The position numbers were made by a program, and so were the translations under genes. This document shows, one piece after another, positions 8,180 through 16,989 of a stretch of 35,824 nt of DNA. The stretch comes from Acetobacteraceae bacterium (GTDB lineage: Bacteria; Pseudomonadota; Alphaproteobacteria; Acetobacterales; Acetobacteraceae). Every line of letters begins with the position of its first letter. Positions within the stretch are counted from its first letter, which is position 1. The notes beneath the pieces were generated by a model that saw only the letters and a list, made by a program, of their open reading frames with translations, was not told the DNA's origin and did no database searches. The DNA is taken from positions 28,305-64,128 of the forward strand of contig DNXO01000084.1 in NCBI GenBank assembly GCA_003506895.1. Reading direction: 5' to 3'.

Positions 8180-11100
8180 TCAACCCCAGGTCAGTTTTGC
8201 CCCCGAGGCCCCGTCGCTGGAGACATGAAAGCTCCCCGACGCGGGCGTCGTGGCGAACGTCAGCGATAGATTCGCGGAGTGAACGCCGTCGGACACCGAC
8301 ACGATGCCATTGGCGTATCTCACCCAGGCCGCGTTGGTATTCATGTCGATAAGATCCAGAAAATCCGAGGGGACGAAATTCTGGATTGTGTAGAAATTCG
8401 TATGTGCCGTTGTGTCCTTAAAGTCCAACGACGTGAACCCGGCACCGTTCAGCGTGTCGTTTCCGCCTCCCCCGGTGAGCGTTTGGCCATTGGCCGTCGC
8501 GGTCAGCGCCTCGGTTACCATCGCGCCCTGGATTAACGTGGGCTGAGCCGCCGCCAGACCGAGTGTTTGCAGGGTGATCGTGGCGCTCGCACCGTCCGCG
8601 GCGGGATCGAGGTGGAACAGGTTACCGCTGAAATTGCCCGCCAAGTTGAGCGTCCCCACCATCGTGCCGCCGTTGTTGAGCGTTAGCGCCGCGGCGGTGG
8701 GGGTCAGTTGCGTATAGCTGATGCCGGTCACCGTCTGATCGAGCACGATTTGGTCGCTGGCATAGAAGCCAGAAATCGTTCCACTGGGAATCGCGGCCAG
8801 TGCCAACGTGGCGTTTGGCCCGGTGAACTGGATTGCCGCCGTATCGATCGCGCCCAGGCCCAGTGTTGCACCCTCGGCGATCGCCAGGGTTCCCGAACCG
8901 CCGATCGACGATGTGGTTTCGTAAGGATCGCTCGCGGAGGTGCCTGTCATGTCGATGAACAAGGTGCCTCCGCCGGCCACCCCGAGCGTGCCGTTGGTGA
9001 CGACATTGCCGTAGATCGAACCATTCATGGCGACGGTGCAGCCGGCCGCTTGGGTCAGTGCGCCCGCGACGGCGCTTGGTGAGCCGATCTTGATGATTGA
9101 ACTTGAATCGACGGCTACAATGTTGCCACTGCCGAAACCCAGCAGCGCTCCGGCCTGAATCGTGCTGCCGTTCAATGCCTGCAGAACTCCACCGGACAGC
9201 GTGGCGGTATAGGTGATCGTCGCGGAACTGCCGCCCCCTGCTTCCAGGCCGCCCCCGATCGTTGCGTTCTGTGCCGTCAGCTTCGCCCCCCCGCTCAGCG
9301 CCAGGACACCCGCCGAGATCGCAAGCATCCCGGAAATGGCGATCTGGCCTGTCAGCGGTGTGTAATGACTGACGGCCAGGCTGGCGGTGGATGAGATACC
9401 GCTGCTTGTCGTGGGTAGCACGGATATCGTTCCGAACCCGGTCGGGGCCGCGACATCGATCTGGAACCGGCTGCCGGCGTAGTTTCCCAGCAGCGTCAGC
9501 GTGCCGACCGTCGCGGCCCCATCGGTCAGCTTCAGCGTGCCCTGAAGACTGTTCGTCTGCGTGAAGCTGACGCCGGTCACTGTCTGGTCAAGCTGGATCG
9601 TATCCGAACCGCTGAAGCCGCTGATCGCGCCGGTGGGAAGCGCGCCCTGCAACTCCAGCACGTCGCCGGGTTGGTTGAACAGCAGCGTGGCGCTGTCGGG
9701 TGAGCGCAGCGTCAGTCTCCCCGGTCCGGCCGGCGAGCCGATCGCGATCGTGCCGCTGCCGCCGATGGACCCGGCCGTACCGCCGAAGCCCTCGATCGTT
9801 GCGTTGTCCGCGATCAGCAGGCCGTTGACGACCATCCCGGCGGCGATGGTGCCGTTCTCCTCGATCGTCGCGGTCTGTCCGGCATCGATGGTGAACGCCC
9901 CGGTTGCCGCGCCGCCCAGGGAGCCGGCCTCGAACACCGAGGTGGCATCGACGCCCAGCGTGCCGCCGCCGATGTCGAGGCCGCCGTTTGCCTTGACACT
10001 GCTGCTGCCTACAACGCTCATGCCGCCGACCACTTCGGTGATGCCGCCTGCCGCGCCAGTGGCCGTCAGGGTGCTGCCGCCGGAAATCGTCATGCCGGTA
10101 TAGTCATAGACGCTCGCGGCCCATATCTGAGCGCCCGATGCCAGGGCGACATCGCTTCCCGCGGTGGCCGCGGCATAGAATTCCCCGCTGACGGCAAGGG
10201 TTCCGGTAAACACCGTGTTCGCGGGTCCATACACTTGCAGGCTCGCCGCAGCCCCCGACCCGGCGATAATCTGCTGTGTCGAAGGCCCGGGATTGTCCTG
10301 GATCACGACGGAATCGCCCGCGCCGGGTCCGCCGGTTGCCGGCGTGCCTGTCGTGATGTCCGTCCAGTTGCCGGCGTTGCTCCAGATGCCTCCGCCGCTG
10401 TTGGTCCAGCCATAAGCATCGCTGCCGCTGCTGATCTGGCTTCCCGGGGCCGTGCTGGGCACCGGAACATAGACAATGGTGCCCGACAGACCGTTCGGGG
10501 ACACCAGAAGCTGAAACTGCTGCGCCGTATACGACCCGGCGAACAGCATCGACCCAACCGACGTGCCCGCATTGAAGAAGGTCAGGGTGCCGAGGGTCGC
10601 GCTGGCCGGGCTGTAGGCGATACTGGTGACCGGCCGGCCAACCCTGATCGCATCGCCCTTCCCGAACCCGCTGACGGTGCCTGACGGCAGACCCCCGCCC
10701 AGCGTCAGCGTGCCCCCCGACGGGCTGAACAGGATCGCGGCGCTGTCCGCTCCGCCTAGGCCCAGGGTGCCGCCTCCGTCGATCTCCAGCGTCCCCAGGC
10801 CGGTGACCGAGGCCGTGCCTTGTCCGAACGGAACAATCGACAAGGATCGGCCTGACGCCAGCAATGTTCCGTTCACGACGACATTGCCGCTGATTGTACC
10901 GCCAAGGCTGGCTGTCACCCCGCTGTCGATCGATACCGCACCGGCCCGGGCCGTTCCGTTGCTTCCGAACTCGATCGATGAAGTCGCGTCGGTCGCCAGG
11001 ACGAGCGTCGAGCCTGCGGCCACGGAGGCGAACTGGACGGTGCTGCCGGCCGCCGAAACAATCTCGCCGCCACTCAGACTGGAGGCTGTCAACGTGCTGG

Positions 11101-12910
11101 CGCCCCCAATCACCAGCATGCCGCCGATGGTTGCTGTTCCGGTCAAATGCAGATTGGCGCCTTTATCCAGTGCCAGGGTGCCTTGTTGCGCCATGGCGCC
11201 ACTGATCCCGGCGATCGCGCTTCCCACGGTGATCGTACCCAACATCAGGACGTCGCCGGAGGTCGTCACGCTGGCGGCGACGCCATTGCCGCCGATGTCG
11301 GTATAGTTTGAACCGCCTGTCAGGCTGATCGCGTTGCCTACACCCGGGAGCGCCGTGGCCGTCGCCCCGGTGGTCGTGTCCTTCCAGTTGGCGGTAACGC
11401 CGATGCTGTCTCCAAAAACTGGATTGAACGTATAGGCATCCGTATTGATGGTGGCGTACCGCAAGGCCGAACCACCTGATCCGTCGGCGCTGGCTGACCA
11501 GACCCCTGGCGGCATGGAACCTGTCGCCGTGAGAGTCACCGTCGCCGCATGTGTGCCGTCATTCACCACCAGCATGGCGGGGACCGGCGGCGCCGAGGCG
11601 CTGTAAGTCGCCGGTGTGAAGGTCACTACCGCGGAACCCGGCTTCATATCGGTCAGGTCGATCGTGTCGGATACGCCGAAGGCAGCGATCGTGCTGCCGT
11701 TCAGGTCGGCACTGGTGTCCTTGAAGTCGATCCCGGTGAACGTGGCGCCGCTTAGGACGTCGCTCCCGCCCCAACCCGTCAATGTCTGATTATTGGCGGT
11801 CGCGACCAGCAGGTCGCTCCCCGCTGTGCCGGCGATAGCCGTGGGCTGGACAGGCGCCGCCCCGATGGTCTGCAAGGTAATAACCGCGGTCCCCGCGGCA
11901 TTTAGCTGGATGTGGAACAGCTTGCCGGCGTAGTTTCCGGATAGCGTCAGCTTTCCGACGGTGATCCCGCCCTTGGACAGCGTCAGCGTGGCGAGGGTTG
12001 CGCTGGTTTGAGTATAACTCAGGCCGGTGGCCAGCCCGGTCAGTTCGATGGCATCGCCGCTGGCGAACCCACTGATCGTCCCGTTGGGCAGCACACTGGC
12101 AACCAATGTCCCATCCGGCGCGGCGAATTGGATCGCGGCGCTGTCCGCCACCCCAAGCATGACCCGGCTGCCCTCGCCGATCAGAAGCGTGCCGGAGCCG
12201 GTGATTGTCCGTGCGGTGCCGAACGGGTCTGCCATGTCGATGGCAAGGACGCCGCCCGCCTGCACCGACAGCGCGCCGTTGACCACGAGGTTGCCGTCCA
12301 GCGTGCCTGTCATCGTGGCGGATTGGCCGTTGTCGATGGTGACGGCGCCCAGTGCCACGTTGCCGGTTAAGCCGATCTCGATCGACGCGCCGTCGTCGAC
12401 CGCCACCATCCCGTTGTTCAAGCCATCTGCGTTGGCGATCAGGGAACCCAGTTGCACCGAACTGCCGCTGGCGGCCAGCAGGGTACCGTCTGTCAGCGTT
12501 GCGGTGCCCGTGGCCTTCACCACGCTGCTATCCGCGGCCTGCATTCCCGCGCCCGCTCCCAGGGCCAGGCCGGCGGCGTTGACGCTGGCGCCGCCGTCCA
12601 GGTCGAACTCGCTCCCGGCGATCAGGGAAACACCGCCGCTCACGGCAACCGTGCCCCAGAGAAGTACGTCGCCCGATATGGATACCTGCGCGGCGGCGCC
12701 GCTGCCGACGATGTTGGTGAAATTCCCGCCGCTGCCGCCCGCGATAGTGACGGCATTCGCCGTGGAGGGTGGCGTGCCGGCCACCGTCCCGGTGGTTGTG
12801 TCCTGCCAGTTCGCGGCTGCGCCCCAGGACCCGCCGAAGGGGCTTGCCCAATTGAAATTGTCGGAGTTCACGGCTAAAATTTGCGCGAGTGAGCGCGTTG
12901 TGCCTGACAT
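8180..12910 (-). CDS. giant beta-strand-repeat protein with RTX-like segments, probably secreted
   Basis: 1576 residues, rich in Gly, Ala, Ser and Thr and nearly free of Cys. Four degenerate modules can be aligned by a recurring block of the form ISGFxxxDxIxLxxxxTxxxYT, followed by GTLTL, VGTLxLxGNYxG and a short ITLQ-like strand, at about residues 283, 747, 1097 and 1382. Modules 1-3 open with a xNWxDxTTG motif. Modules 1 and 4 end in a shared tail: TLTGxGGxDxLxGAxFT, FKDT, then SDxxDLxDM, where the Gly-Asp part resembles a calcium-binding RTX nonapeptide. No Sec signal or autotransporter barrel is seen. Type I secretion through the C-terminus is the best guess, but no T1SS genes are in the window. 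Function (adhesin, matrix or S-layer-like) is unknown. It is transcribed away from the opgC-like gene. Confidence 0.85.
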   Translation of the reverse strand: MSGTTRSLAQILAVNSDNFNWASPFGGSWGAAANWQDTTTGTVAGTPPSTANAVTIAGGSGGNFTNIVGSGAAAQVSISGDVLLWGTVAVSGGVSLIAGSEFDLDGGASVNAAGLALGAGAGMQAADSSVVKATGTATLTDGTLLAASGSSVQLGSLIANADGLNNGMVAVDDGASIEIGLTGNVALGAVTIDNGQSATMTGTLDGNLVVNGALSVQAGGVLAIDMADPFGTARTITGSGTLLIGEGSRVMLGVADSAAIQFAAPDGTLVASVLPNGTISGFASGDAIELTGLATGLSYTQTSATLATLTLSKGGITVGKLTLSGNYAGKLFHIQLNAAGTAVITLQTIGAAPVQPTAIAGTAGSDLLVATANNQTLTGWGGSDVLSGATFTGIDFKDTSADLNGSTIAAFGVSDTIDLTDMKPGSAVVTFTPATYSASAPPVPAMLVVNDGTHAATVTLTATGSMPPGVWSASADGSGGSALRYATINTDAYTFNPVFGDSIGVTANWKDTTTGATATALPGVGNAISLTGGSNYTDIGGNGVAASVTTSGDVLMLGTITVGSAIAGISGAMAQQGTLALDKGANLHLTGTATIGGMLVIGGASTLTASSLSGGEIVSAAGSTVQFASVAAGSTLVLATDATSSIEFGSNGTARAGAVSIDSGVTASLGGTISGNVVVNGTLLASGRSLSIVPFGQGTASVTGLGTLEIDGGGTLGLGGADSAAILFSPSGGTLTLGGGLPSGTVSGFGKGDAIRVGRPVTSIAYSPASATLGTLTFFNAGTSVGSMLFAGSYTAQQFQLLVSPNGLSGTIVYVPVPSTAPGSQISSGSDAYGWTNSGGGIWSNAGNWTDITTGTPATGGPGAGDSVVIQDNPGPSTQQIIAGSGAAASLQVYGPANTVFTGTLAVSGEFYAAATAGSDVALASGAQIWAASVYDYTGMTISGGSTLTATGAAGGITEVVGGMSVVGSSSVKANGGLDIGGGTLGVDATSVFEAGSLGGAATGAFTIDAGQTATIEENGTIAAGMVVNGLLIADNATIEGFGGTAGSIGGSGTIAIGSPAGPGRLTLRSPDSATLLFNQPGDVLELQGALPTGAISGFSGSDTIQLDQTVTGVSFTQTNSLQGTLKLTDGAATVGTLTLLGNYAGSRFQIDVAAPTGFGTISVLPTTSSGISSTASLAVSHYTPLTGQIAISGMLAISAGVLALSGGAKLTAQNATIGGGLEAGGGSSATITYTATLSGGVLQALNGSTIQAGALLGFGSGNIVAVDSSSIIKIGSPSAVAGALTQAAGCTVAMNGSIYGNVVTNGTLGVAGGGTLFIDMTGTSASDPYETTSSIGGSGTLAIAEGATLGLGAIDTAAIQFTGPNATLALAAIPSGTISGFYASDQIVLDQTVTGISYTQLTPTAAALTLNNGGTMVGTLNLAGNFSGNLFHLDPAADGASATITLQTLGLAAAQPTLIQGAMVTEALTATANGQTLTGGGGNDTLNGAGFTSLDFKDTTAHTNFYTIQNFVPSDFLDLIDMNTNAAWVRYANGIVSVSDGVHSANLSLTFATTPASGSFHVSSDGASGAKLTWG

Positions 12911-12965
12911 GCGGAACCCTTGAAATCAACAACCGGACGCGGGATGCACGGTAATTGGTGATTTT

Positions 12966-13014
12966 GTATGCAACTATTGGTTGTTTGTTATTTTTTATTT
13001 CAACCATATGGTTG
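12966..13014. promoter_or_regulatory. AT-rich palindromic region between giant repeat protein and OpgC-like gene
   Basis: The 197-base divergent gap contains an unusually AT-rich stretch. It includes a perfect 14-base palindrome CAACCATATGGTTG at 13001-13014 and a related half-matching site CAACTATTGGTTG at 12971-12983. Both have the form CAAC-N5/6-GTTG, with centres about 30 bases apart, near three helical turns. This looks like a paired operator for the giant gene, the divergent gene or both. No regulator is encoded next to it. Confidence 0.4.
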
Positions 13015-13107
13015 TATGTCGTTACGCGCCCAATAAGCCCGAGAACGTGATGTTTCTGCCCGTGTCCCCGTGATGCCGACTCCGCCACGATCTCCCACAT
13101 CCGCATC

Positions 13108-14277
13108 ATGAACCTGATCCGGCGATCAGCCGCACGCGACCTGCGCGTCGATTTCTTCCGCGGCCTTGCGCTGTGGTGGATTTACACCGACCACATTCCC
13201 GGCAATGTCCTGAGCGATTTCAGCCTGAGGAACTTCGCGGTCTGCGATGCGACCGAGGTATTCGTACTGCTCGCCGGCTACGGAGCGGGTCTGTCCTATG
13301 GCATGGGCCTGATTCGCAACGGTTATATTTCGACCGCCGCCGATGTGTTGAAGCGCGCATGGACGCTCTACATCGTGCATATTTTCCTGTTCGTTCTGTT
13401 CACCGCGCAGGTCACCTACTCGGCGACGGCGTTGAACCGGCTGAACTATCTGGAGGAAACCCGTCTGGACGTGCTGGGCGACGATCCATACCGCAGCATG
13501 CTGGAGGCGCTGTTGCTGCGGTTTCAGCCCAGCCTCCTGAACATTTTGCCGTTGTATGTGGTCTTGCTGATGTTTTTTGCCGCCACCATCTGGCTGCTGC
13601 GCTGGCCACGCGTGCTGTTCGGCCTGTCGTTCGCGGTTTATCTGGTGGTCCGCTTCACCAGCCTCAACCTGGATGCCTGGGATCAGGACGGCTGGTTCTT
13701 CGACCCCATGGCCTGGCAATTCCTGTTCGTCATTGGCGTACTACTCGCCTGCGCGCCCATGCGCCCGCCGAAATGGTCCCGGTTGCTGGATGACGGAGCC
13801 GTTTTCATCATCGTGTTGGGTATTGTCGTGACCCTGGTCATCGAACCGCATCCACGCCGGTTGGAGTGGGTCACGCGATCCGTTCTGCGGCCATTGGTTA
13901 TCGAGGACAAAACCGGTCTGTACCCGTTCCGCTTGGTTTCGATCCTGGCGTTCACCTGGCTGTGCGCTCGGTTGATCCCGTTCAACGCGGGATGGCTTCG
14001 CTCCCGCCTGGCCGCTCCGCTGGTGCTGGCCGGTCAGAACTCGCTCCCGGTGTTTTGCTCCGGCATTGTAATTGGCTTCATAGCGCGCCTTGGACTGGAA
14101 TATGACGATCGTATGTTTATGCAGGTGGGCATCAACCTGGGCGGTGTGGTCGGAATGGTCGGCGTTGGCGCTTTGGCGGCCTGGTATCGGAGCAAAGGCC
14201 GAACGAAGGCGTCGCGAACCGAATCGCCGCACGCATCGGCGCTCTTGCCGGCGGATGCCCAGCCTGATAGCGGTTGA
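13108..14277 (+). CDS. OpgC-family membrane acyltransferase-like protein
   Basis: Polytopic inner-membrane protein of 389 residues with about ten hydrophobic segments. It begins with the OpgC-type signature RDLRVDFFRGLALWWIYTDH, which resembles acyltransferase-3 proteins, followed by an ATEVFVLLAGYGAGLSYG segment. OpgC of Escherichia coli O-succinylates osmoregulated periplasmic glucans; members in this group are often simply called OpgC-domain proteins and their acceptor is unknown. The start ATG at 13108 is the first Met before the signature, with no clear ribosome binding site. The SGNH-like exported protein follows 4 bases after its stop, so the two are almost certainly co-transcribed and probably modify the same envelope glycan. 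The giant repeat protein is divergent. Confidence 0.88.
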   Translation: MNLIRRSAARDLRVDFFRGLALWWIYTDHIPGNVLSDFSLRNFAVCDATEVFVLLAGYGAGLSYGMGLIRNGYISTAADVLKRAWTLYIVHIFLFVLFTAQVTYSATALNRLNYLEETRLDVLGDDPYRSMLEALLLRFQPSLLNILPLYVVLLMFFAATIWLLRWPRVLFGLSFAVYLVVRFTSLNLDAWDQDGWFFDPMAWQFLFVIGVLLACAPMRPPKWSRLLDDGAVFIIVLGIVVTLVIEPHPRRLEWVTRSVLRPLVIEDKTGLYPFRLVSILAFTWLCARLIPFNAGWLRSRLAAPLVLAGQNSLPVFCSGIVIGFIARLGLEYDDRMFMQVGINLGGVVGMVGVGALAAWYRSKGRTKASRTESPHASALLPADAQPDSG

Positions 14278-14281
14278 ACTT

Positions 14282-15055
14282 ATGCAACGGCTTTCACTTG
14301 GTTCCCTTTTGGTCGCCCTGGTTGTCATGCTTTCGCCCCCGGCGCGGGCAGATGGCGCTTTGCCTTGCGAGATGCCCCCCGACCTGACAACGCCCGCCGA
14401 TCCGCTGGTTCACACTGGAGAGGCCCTAGCAAAACGTAACGGGTTGGATATCCTGGCCCTGGGATCCGGCTCGACTGTTGGCGATTCCGGGACTGGGGCC
14501 GGCCCGGCGCTGTCGTATCAGACGCCGCAAGGTTCGTTCCCTTACAAGATGCTGGAAGCGCTGGAAACGATGCGCTCCACCGCCCATTTTCATCTCACCG
14601 TCAAAGGCGCCCGCAATATGTCGGCCGATGCGATGCTGACGATCCTGAAGCGGGAACTCGCCTCGCATCATTACGATCTCGTGTTGTGGCAGACCGGCAC
14701 GGTAGAGGTGGTCCATGGCCTGCGCCCGGATAGCCTGCGAAGCACGCTGCAAGAAGGCGCCGACGCCACCGCGCAGGCGCGGGCCGATCTGGTATTGATC
14801 GATCCGCAGTTCAGCCGGTTCCTGCGTGCGAATGCGGACGTCGGACCCTATGAGACGGTGTTGCAGCAGATGACGGGCAATCCGGGCGTAACCCTGTTCC
14901 ATCGGCTCGACCTGACCCAGACCTGGGTTGGCAATGGACAGATCGATCTGGAGCGTGTCGGCCGTGACCAGCGGGACAAAGCGATCGGGCTGTTGAACGC
15001 CTGTCTGGGGCAGGCCCTGGCCCGGTATGTACTGACCGGCGCTGGTCTGGACTGA
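14282..15055 (+). CDS. exported SGNH/GDSL-hydrolase-like protein
   Basis: 257 residues, starting with a Sec signal peptide (hydrophobic core LSLGSLLVALVVMLS, cleavage near ARADG). The mature part opens with DILALGSGSTVGDSG, which resembles block I of SGNH hydrolases, with Ser as candidate nucleophile. LVLWQTGTVEVV falls where the block III Gly-containing loop would be, and VLIDPQFSRFL comes later. A C-terminal block V DxxH is not obvious, so catalysis is uncertain. The reading frame continues upstream inside the opgC-like gene, but the ATG at 14282 gives a clean signal peptide. Pairing an O-acyltransferase with a periplasmic SGNH protein recalls AlgJ/AlgX and DltB/DltD logic: the membrane protein passes acyl groups out, and the SGNH protein transfers or removes them. 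That role is inferred. Confidence 0.75.
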   Translation: MQRLSLGSLLVALVVMLSPPARADGALPCEMPPDLTTPADPLVHTGEALAKRNGLDILALGSGSTVGDSGTGAGPALSYQTPQGSFPYKMLEALETMRSTAHFHLTVKGARNMSADAMLTILKRELASHHYDLVLWQTGTVEVVHGLRPDSLRSTLQEGADATAQARADLVLIDPQFSRFLRANADVGPYETVLQQMTGNPGVTLFHRLDLTQTWVGNGQIDLERVGRDQRDKAIGLLNACLGQALARYVLTGAGLD

Positions 15056-15176
15056 CGCCGCGTTGTCATGATTGTGGGCCGGTTTCTCCGAACCGAGGAG
15101 CCGAGCCAGGCCCGTGGGGATAGCCTGCCAGCCGAAACATCCCTTATCATCCCCCGAATATAAATGGGGGGAAACA

Positions 15177-16376
15177 ATGGACTATCACTCGGCATTTTCC
15201 GGCATGAAAGTCGTCGACCTGTCCGGCGGGGTTGCCGGTCCGTCGTGCGCGATGATGCTCGCACAGCATGGCGCGGACGTGATCAAGGTCGAAACGCCGC
15301 ATAACGGCGGCGATTGGTCGCGCATCCTGGGCCGGACCTACCAGGACCATTCGGCCTTTTCACTCTATGGCACGTTGGGCAAGCGCAGCCTGGCGCTTGA
15401 CCTGAAGACCGACGAGGGCAAGGAAATCCTCTGGCGCCTGATCCGCGGTGCCGATGTGTTCATCGAGGGGTTCAAGCCCGGCACGATCCAGCGCTACGGC
15501 TTCGGTTACGACGCGGTCAGCGCGAAAGAGCCGGGAATCATCTACTACTCTATCTCCGGCTTTGGGCAGACTGGCCCGCTGGCCGCGCGTCCGGCGATGG
15601 ACCCGGTGCTGCAGGCGTTTACCGGCATCGTGACCGAGAACAAGGGGGAGCACGACGGGCATCCGCACCGAATCGCCATCTCCCTCATCGACATGTTCTC
15701 CGGCCTGCTGGGCTTTCAGGCCATCGCGACGTCTTTGTATGTCCGGCGGGAGCAGGAAGTAAAAAAAGGCCGGTTCATCGAGCTCAGCCTCATGCAAGGC
15801 GGGGCGATGCTGTCGGTGATCCGGATGATCGCCAACTACCTGGAGCGTGGCGTGACGCAGCGCACCAGCATGCCGAACGGCGTGTTCAATTCGGCGGACG
15901 GACAGATCAACATCACCATGGTCCGGCCCACCGACTGGCGGCCGTTCTGCGAGGCGATCGAGGAAGTGCAGTTGCTCGATGATCCGCGCTTTTCAACCCA
16001 CCCCGCCCGAGCCGCCAATCTGGACGAACTTTATACCGAGCTACGGCCGATGTTCGCGGCGCGGACAACGGCCTGGCTATCGGAGCGATTGACCGCGAAG
16101 GGGATCATGAACGGCCGGGTAAACAGCTATGAAGAGTTCCTGCAAGAGGAGCAGGTGGCGGCGACCGGGATCATGTCCTGGTTGGCGCAGCCGGGCTTGC
16201 CCGAACTGGTGCCGATGCCCAACATCCCCGGTTTGCCGCCGTTCGAAAGTGGGACAAAGCGGGCGCACGCGCCAACCCTGGGCGAGCACACCCGGGAGAT
16301 ACTGGCCGGCCATGGATACTCGGCGGCCGAAATCGCCGCGTTGTACGAGAAGAAGGTTGTGGCCGGAGGGAAATAA
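15177..16376 (+). CDS. class III (CaiB/BaiF) CoA-transferase
   Basis: Cytoplasmic enzyme of 399 residues that moves CoA between carboxylic acids. Family III signatures are GMKVVDLSGGVAGPSCAMML at the start, HGADVIKVETP, RSLALDLKTDEGKEIL, and ISGFGQTGPLAARPAMDPVL with catalytic Asp D142. It ends with the usual LGEHTREILAGHGYSAAEI segment. The ATG at 15177 follows a purine-rich GGGGGG-type site at 15166-15171; the open frame upstream lacks family similarity. Substrate cannot be predicted (formyl, succinyl, carnitine and aromatic acids are all known). It is a lone gene without acyl-CoA dehydrogenase or ligase partners, and it converges on the DUF177 gene across 127 bases that hold only small weak hairpins. 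Confidence 0.94.
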   Translation: MDYHSAFSGMKVVDLSGGVAGPSCAMMLAQHGADVIKVETPHNGGDWSRILGRTYQDHSAFSLYGTLGKRSLALDLKTDEGKEILWRLIRGADVFIEGFKPGTIQRYGFGYDAVSAKEPGIIYYSISGFGQTGPLAARPAMDPVLQAFTGIVTENKGEHDGHPHRIAISLIDMFSGLLGFQAIATSLYVRREQEVKKGRFIELSLMQGGAMLSVIRMIANYLERGVTQRTSMPNGVFNSADGQINITMVRPTDWRPFCEAIEEVQLLDDPRFSTHPARAANLDELYTELRPMFAARTTAWLSERLTAKGIMNGRVNSYEEFLQEEQVAATGIMSWLAQPGLPELVPMPNIPGLPPFESGTKRAHAPTLGEHTREILAGHGYSAAEIAALYEKKVVAGGK

Positions 16377-16503
16377 CCGGCACGCTCCGGACCGTCGTCA
16401 CATATACGATCGGGGCGTCACCGGCGATGGCGCCTTGGTCGGCTTCCCTTGACTTGATCGGCGGATTCACCGTTTCGGTGGTTCCACCTTCGCGGGTCAC
16501 CGT

Positions 16504-16989
16504 CTAATTCAACCGCCGCAGCGCCGCGAAAGGATGTGGTTCGGGATCTTCCGCGATCTCCGGCATCTCGCTTCCAGGCATCCGTGGATATGGATCGAGC
16601 GCTAACCCAAGCTGTTCCGCCGCCGCCTCGCCCAGATCGATGAAATTCCCCTCGAACGGGATTTCGTCATCCGAGTCGGGGTCAATGTCTTCCGACTCCT
16701 CGCCCGAGGGAACGAAGCGGACCTGGAACACTTCCTCGATCAGGGCATCGAACGTCTCCAGGCTGACGACGCATGTCTGTGTGATCGTGGCGTGCAGCAC
16801 GCCACGCGCCAGCACCTTGTCGCGGCTTTCCCGGGTCAAATGGAACGCGCAGGAAAGCGCCAGCACCGCCGGCAGGTTCATGCGGATGGCCAGCGCGGCA
16901 CACTCGGCCGGTTTGGCCACCACCGTCATGTCAAGTCCTAGCGTCCCGATTCGGTCCAAAGAGAGCGGACGGTGAAATTCCGGTGTCAT
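16504..16989 (-). CDS. DUF177/YceD-family protein
   Basis: 161 residues, acidic, cytoplasmic. It matches the DUF177 (YceD) family, linked in bacteria and plastids to 23S rRNA accumulation and typically found next to rpmF. Visible features are RPLSLDRIGTLGLDMTVVA near the start, LARGVLHATITQTCVVSLE in the middle, and the C-terminal GNFIDLGEAAAEQLGLALDPYPRM. A strongly acidic run EESEDIDPDSDDE lies between. The start ATG at 16989 overlaps the stop of the bc1 chaperone gene by 4 bases (ATGA type), so the two are translationally coupled. In many alphaproteobacteria plsX, rpmF and fabH follow; here the next gene is a convergent CoA transferase. Confidence 0.88.
   Translation of the reverse strand: MTPEFHRPLSLDRIGTLGLDMTVVAKPAECAALAIRMNLPAVLALSCAFHLTRESRDKVLARGVLHATITQTCVVSLETFDALIEEVFQVRFVPSGEESEDIDPDSDDEIPFEGNFIDLGEAAAEQLGLALDPYPRMPGSEMPEIAEDPEPHPFAALRRLN

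Noticed and set aside
9561..10103. Long plus-strand open frames opposite the giant repeat protein (also 10626-11306 and 12027-12923)
   Set aside because: They are Pro/Ser/Ala/Val-rich mirror frames caused by GC-biased third positions; none has a ribosome site or family motif.
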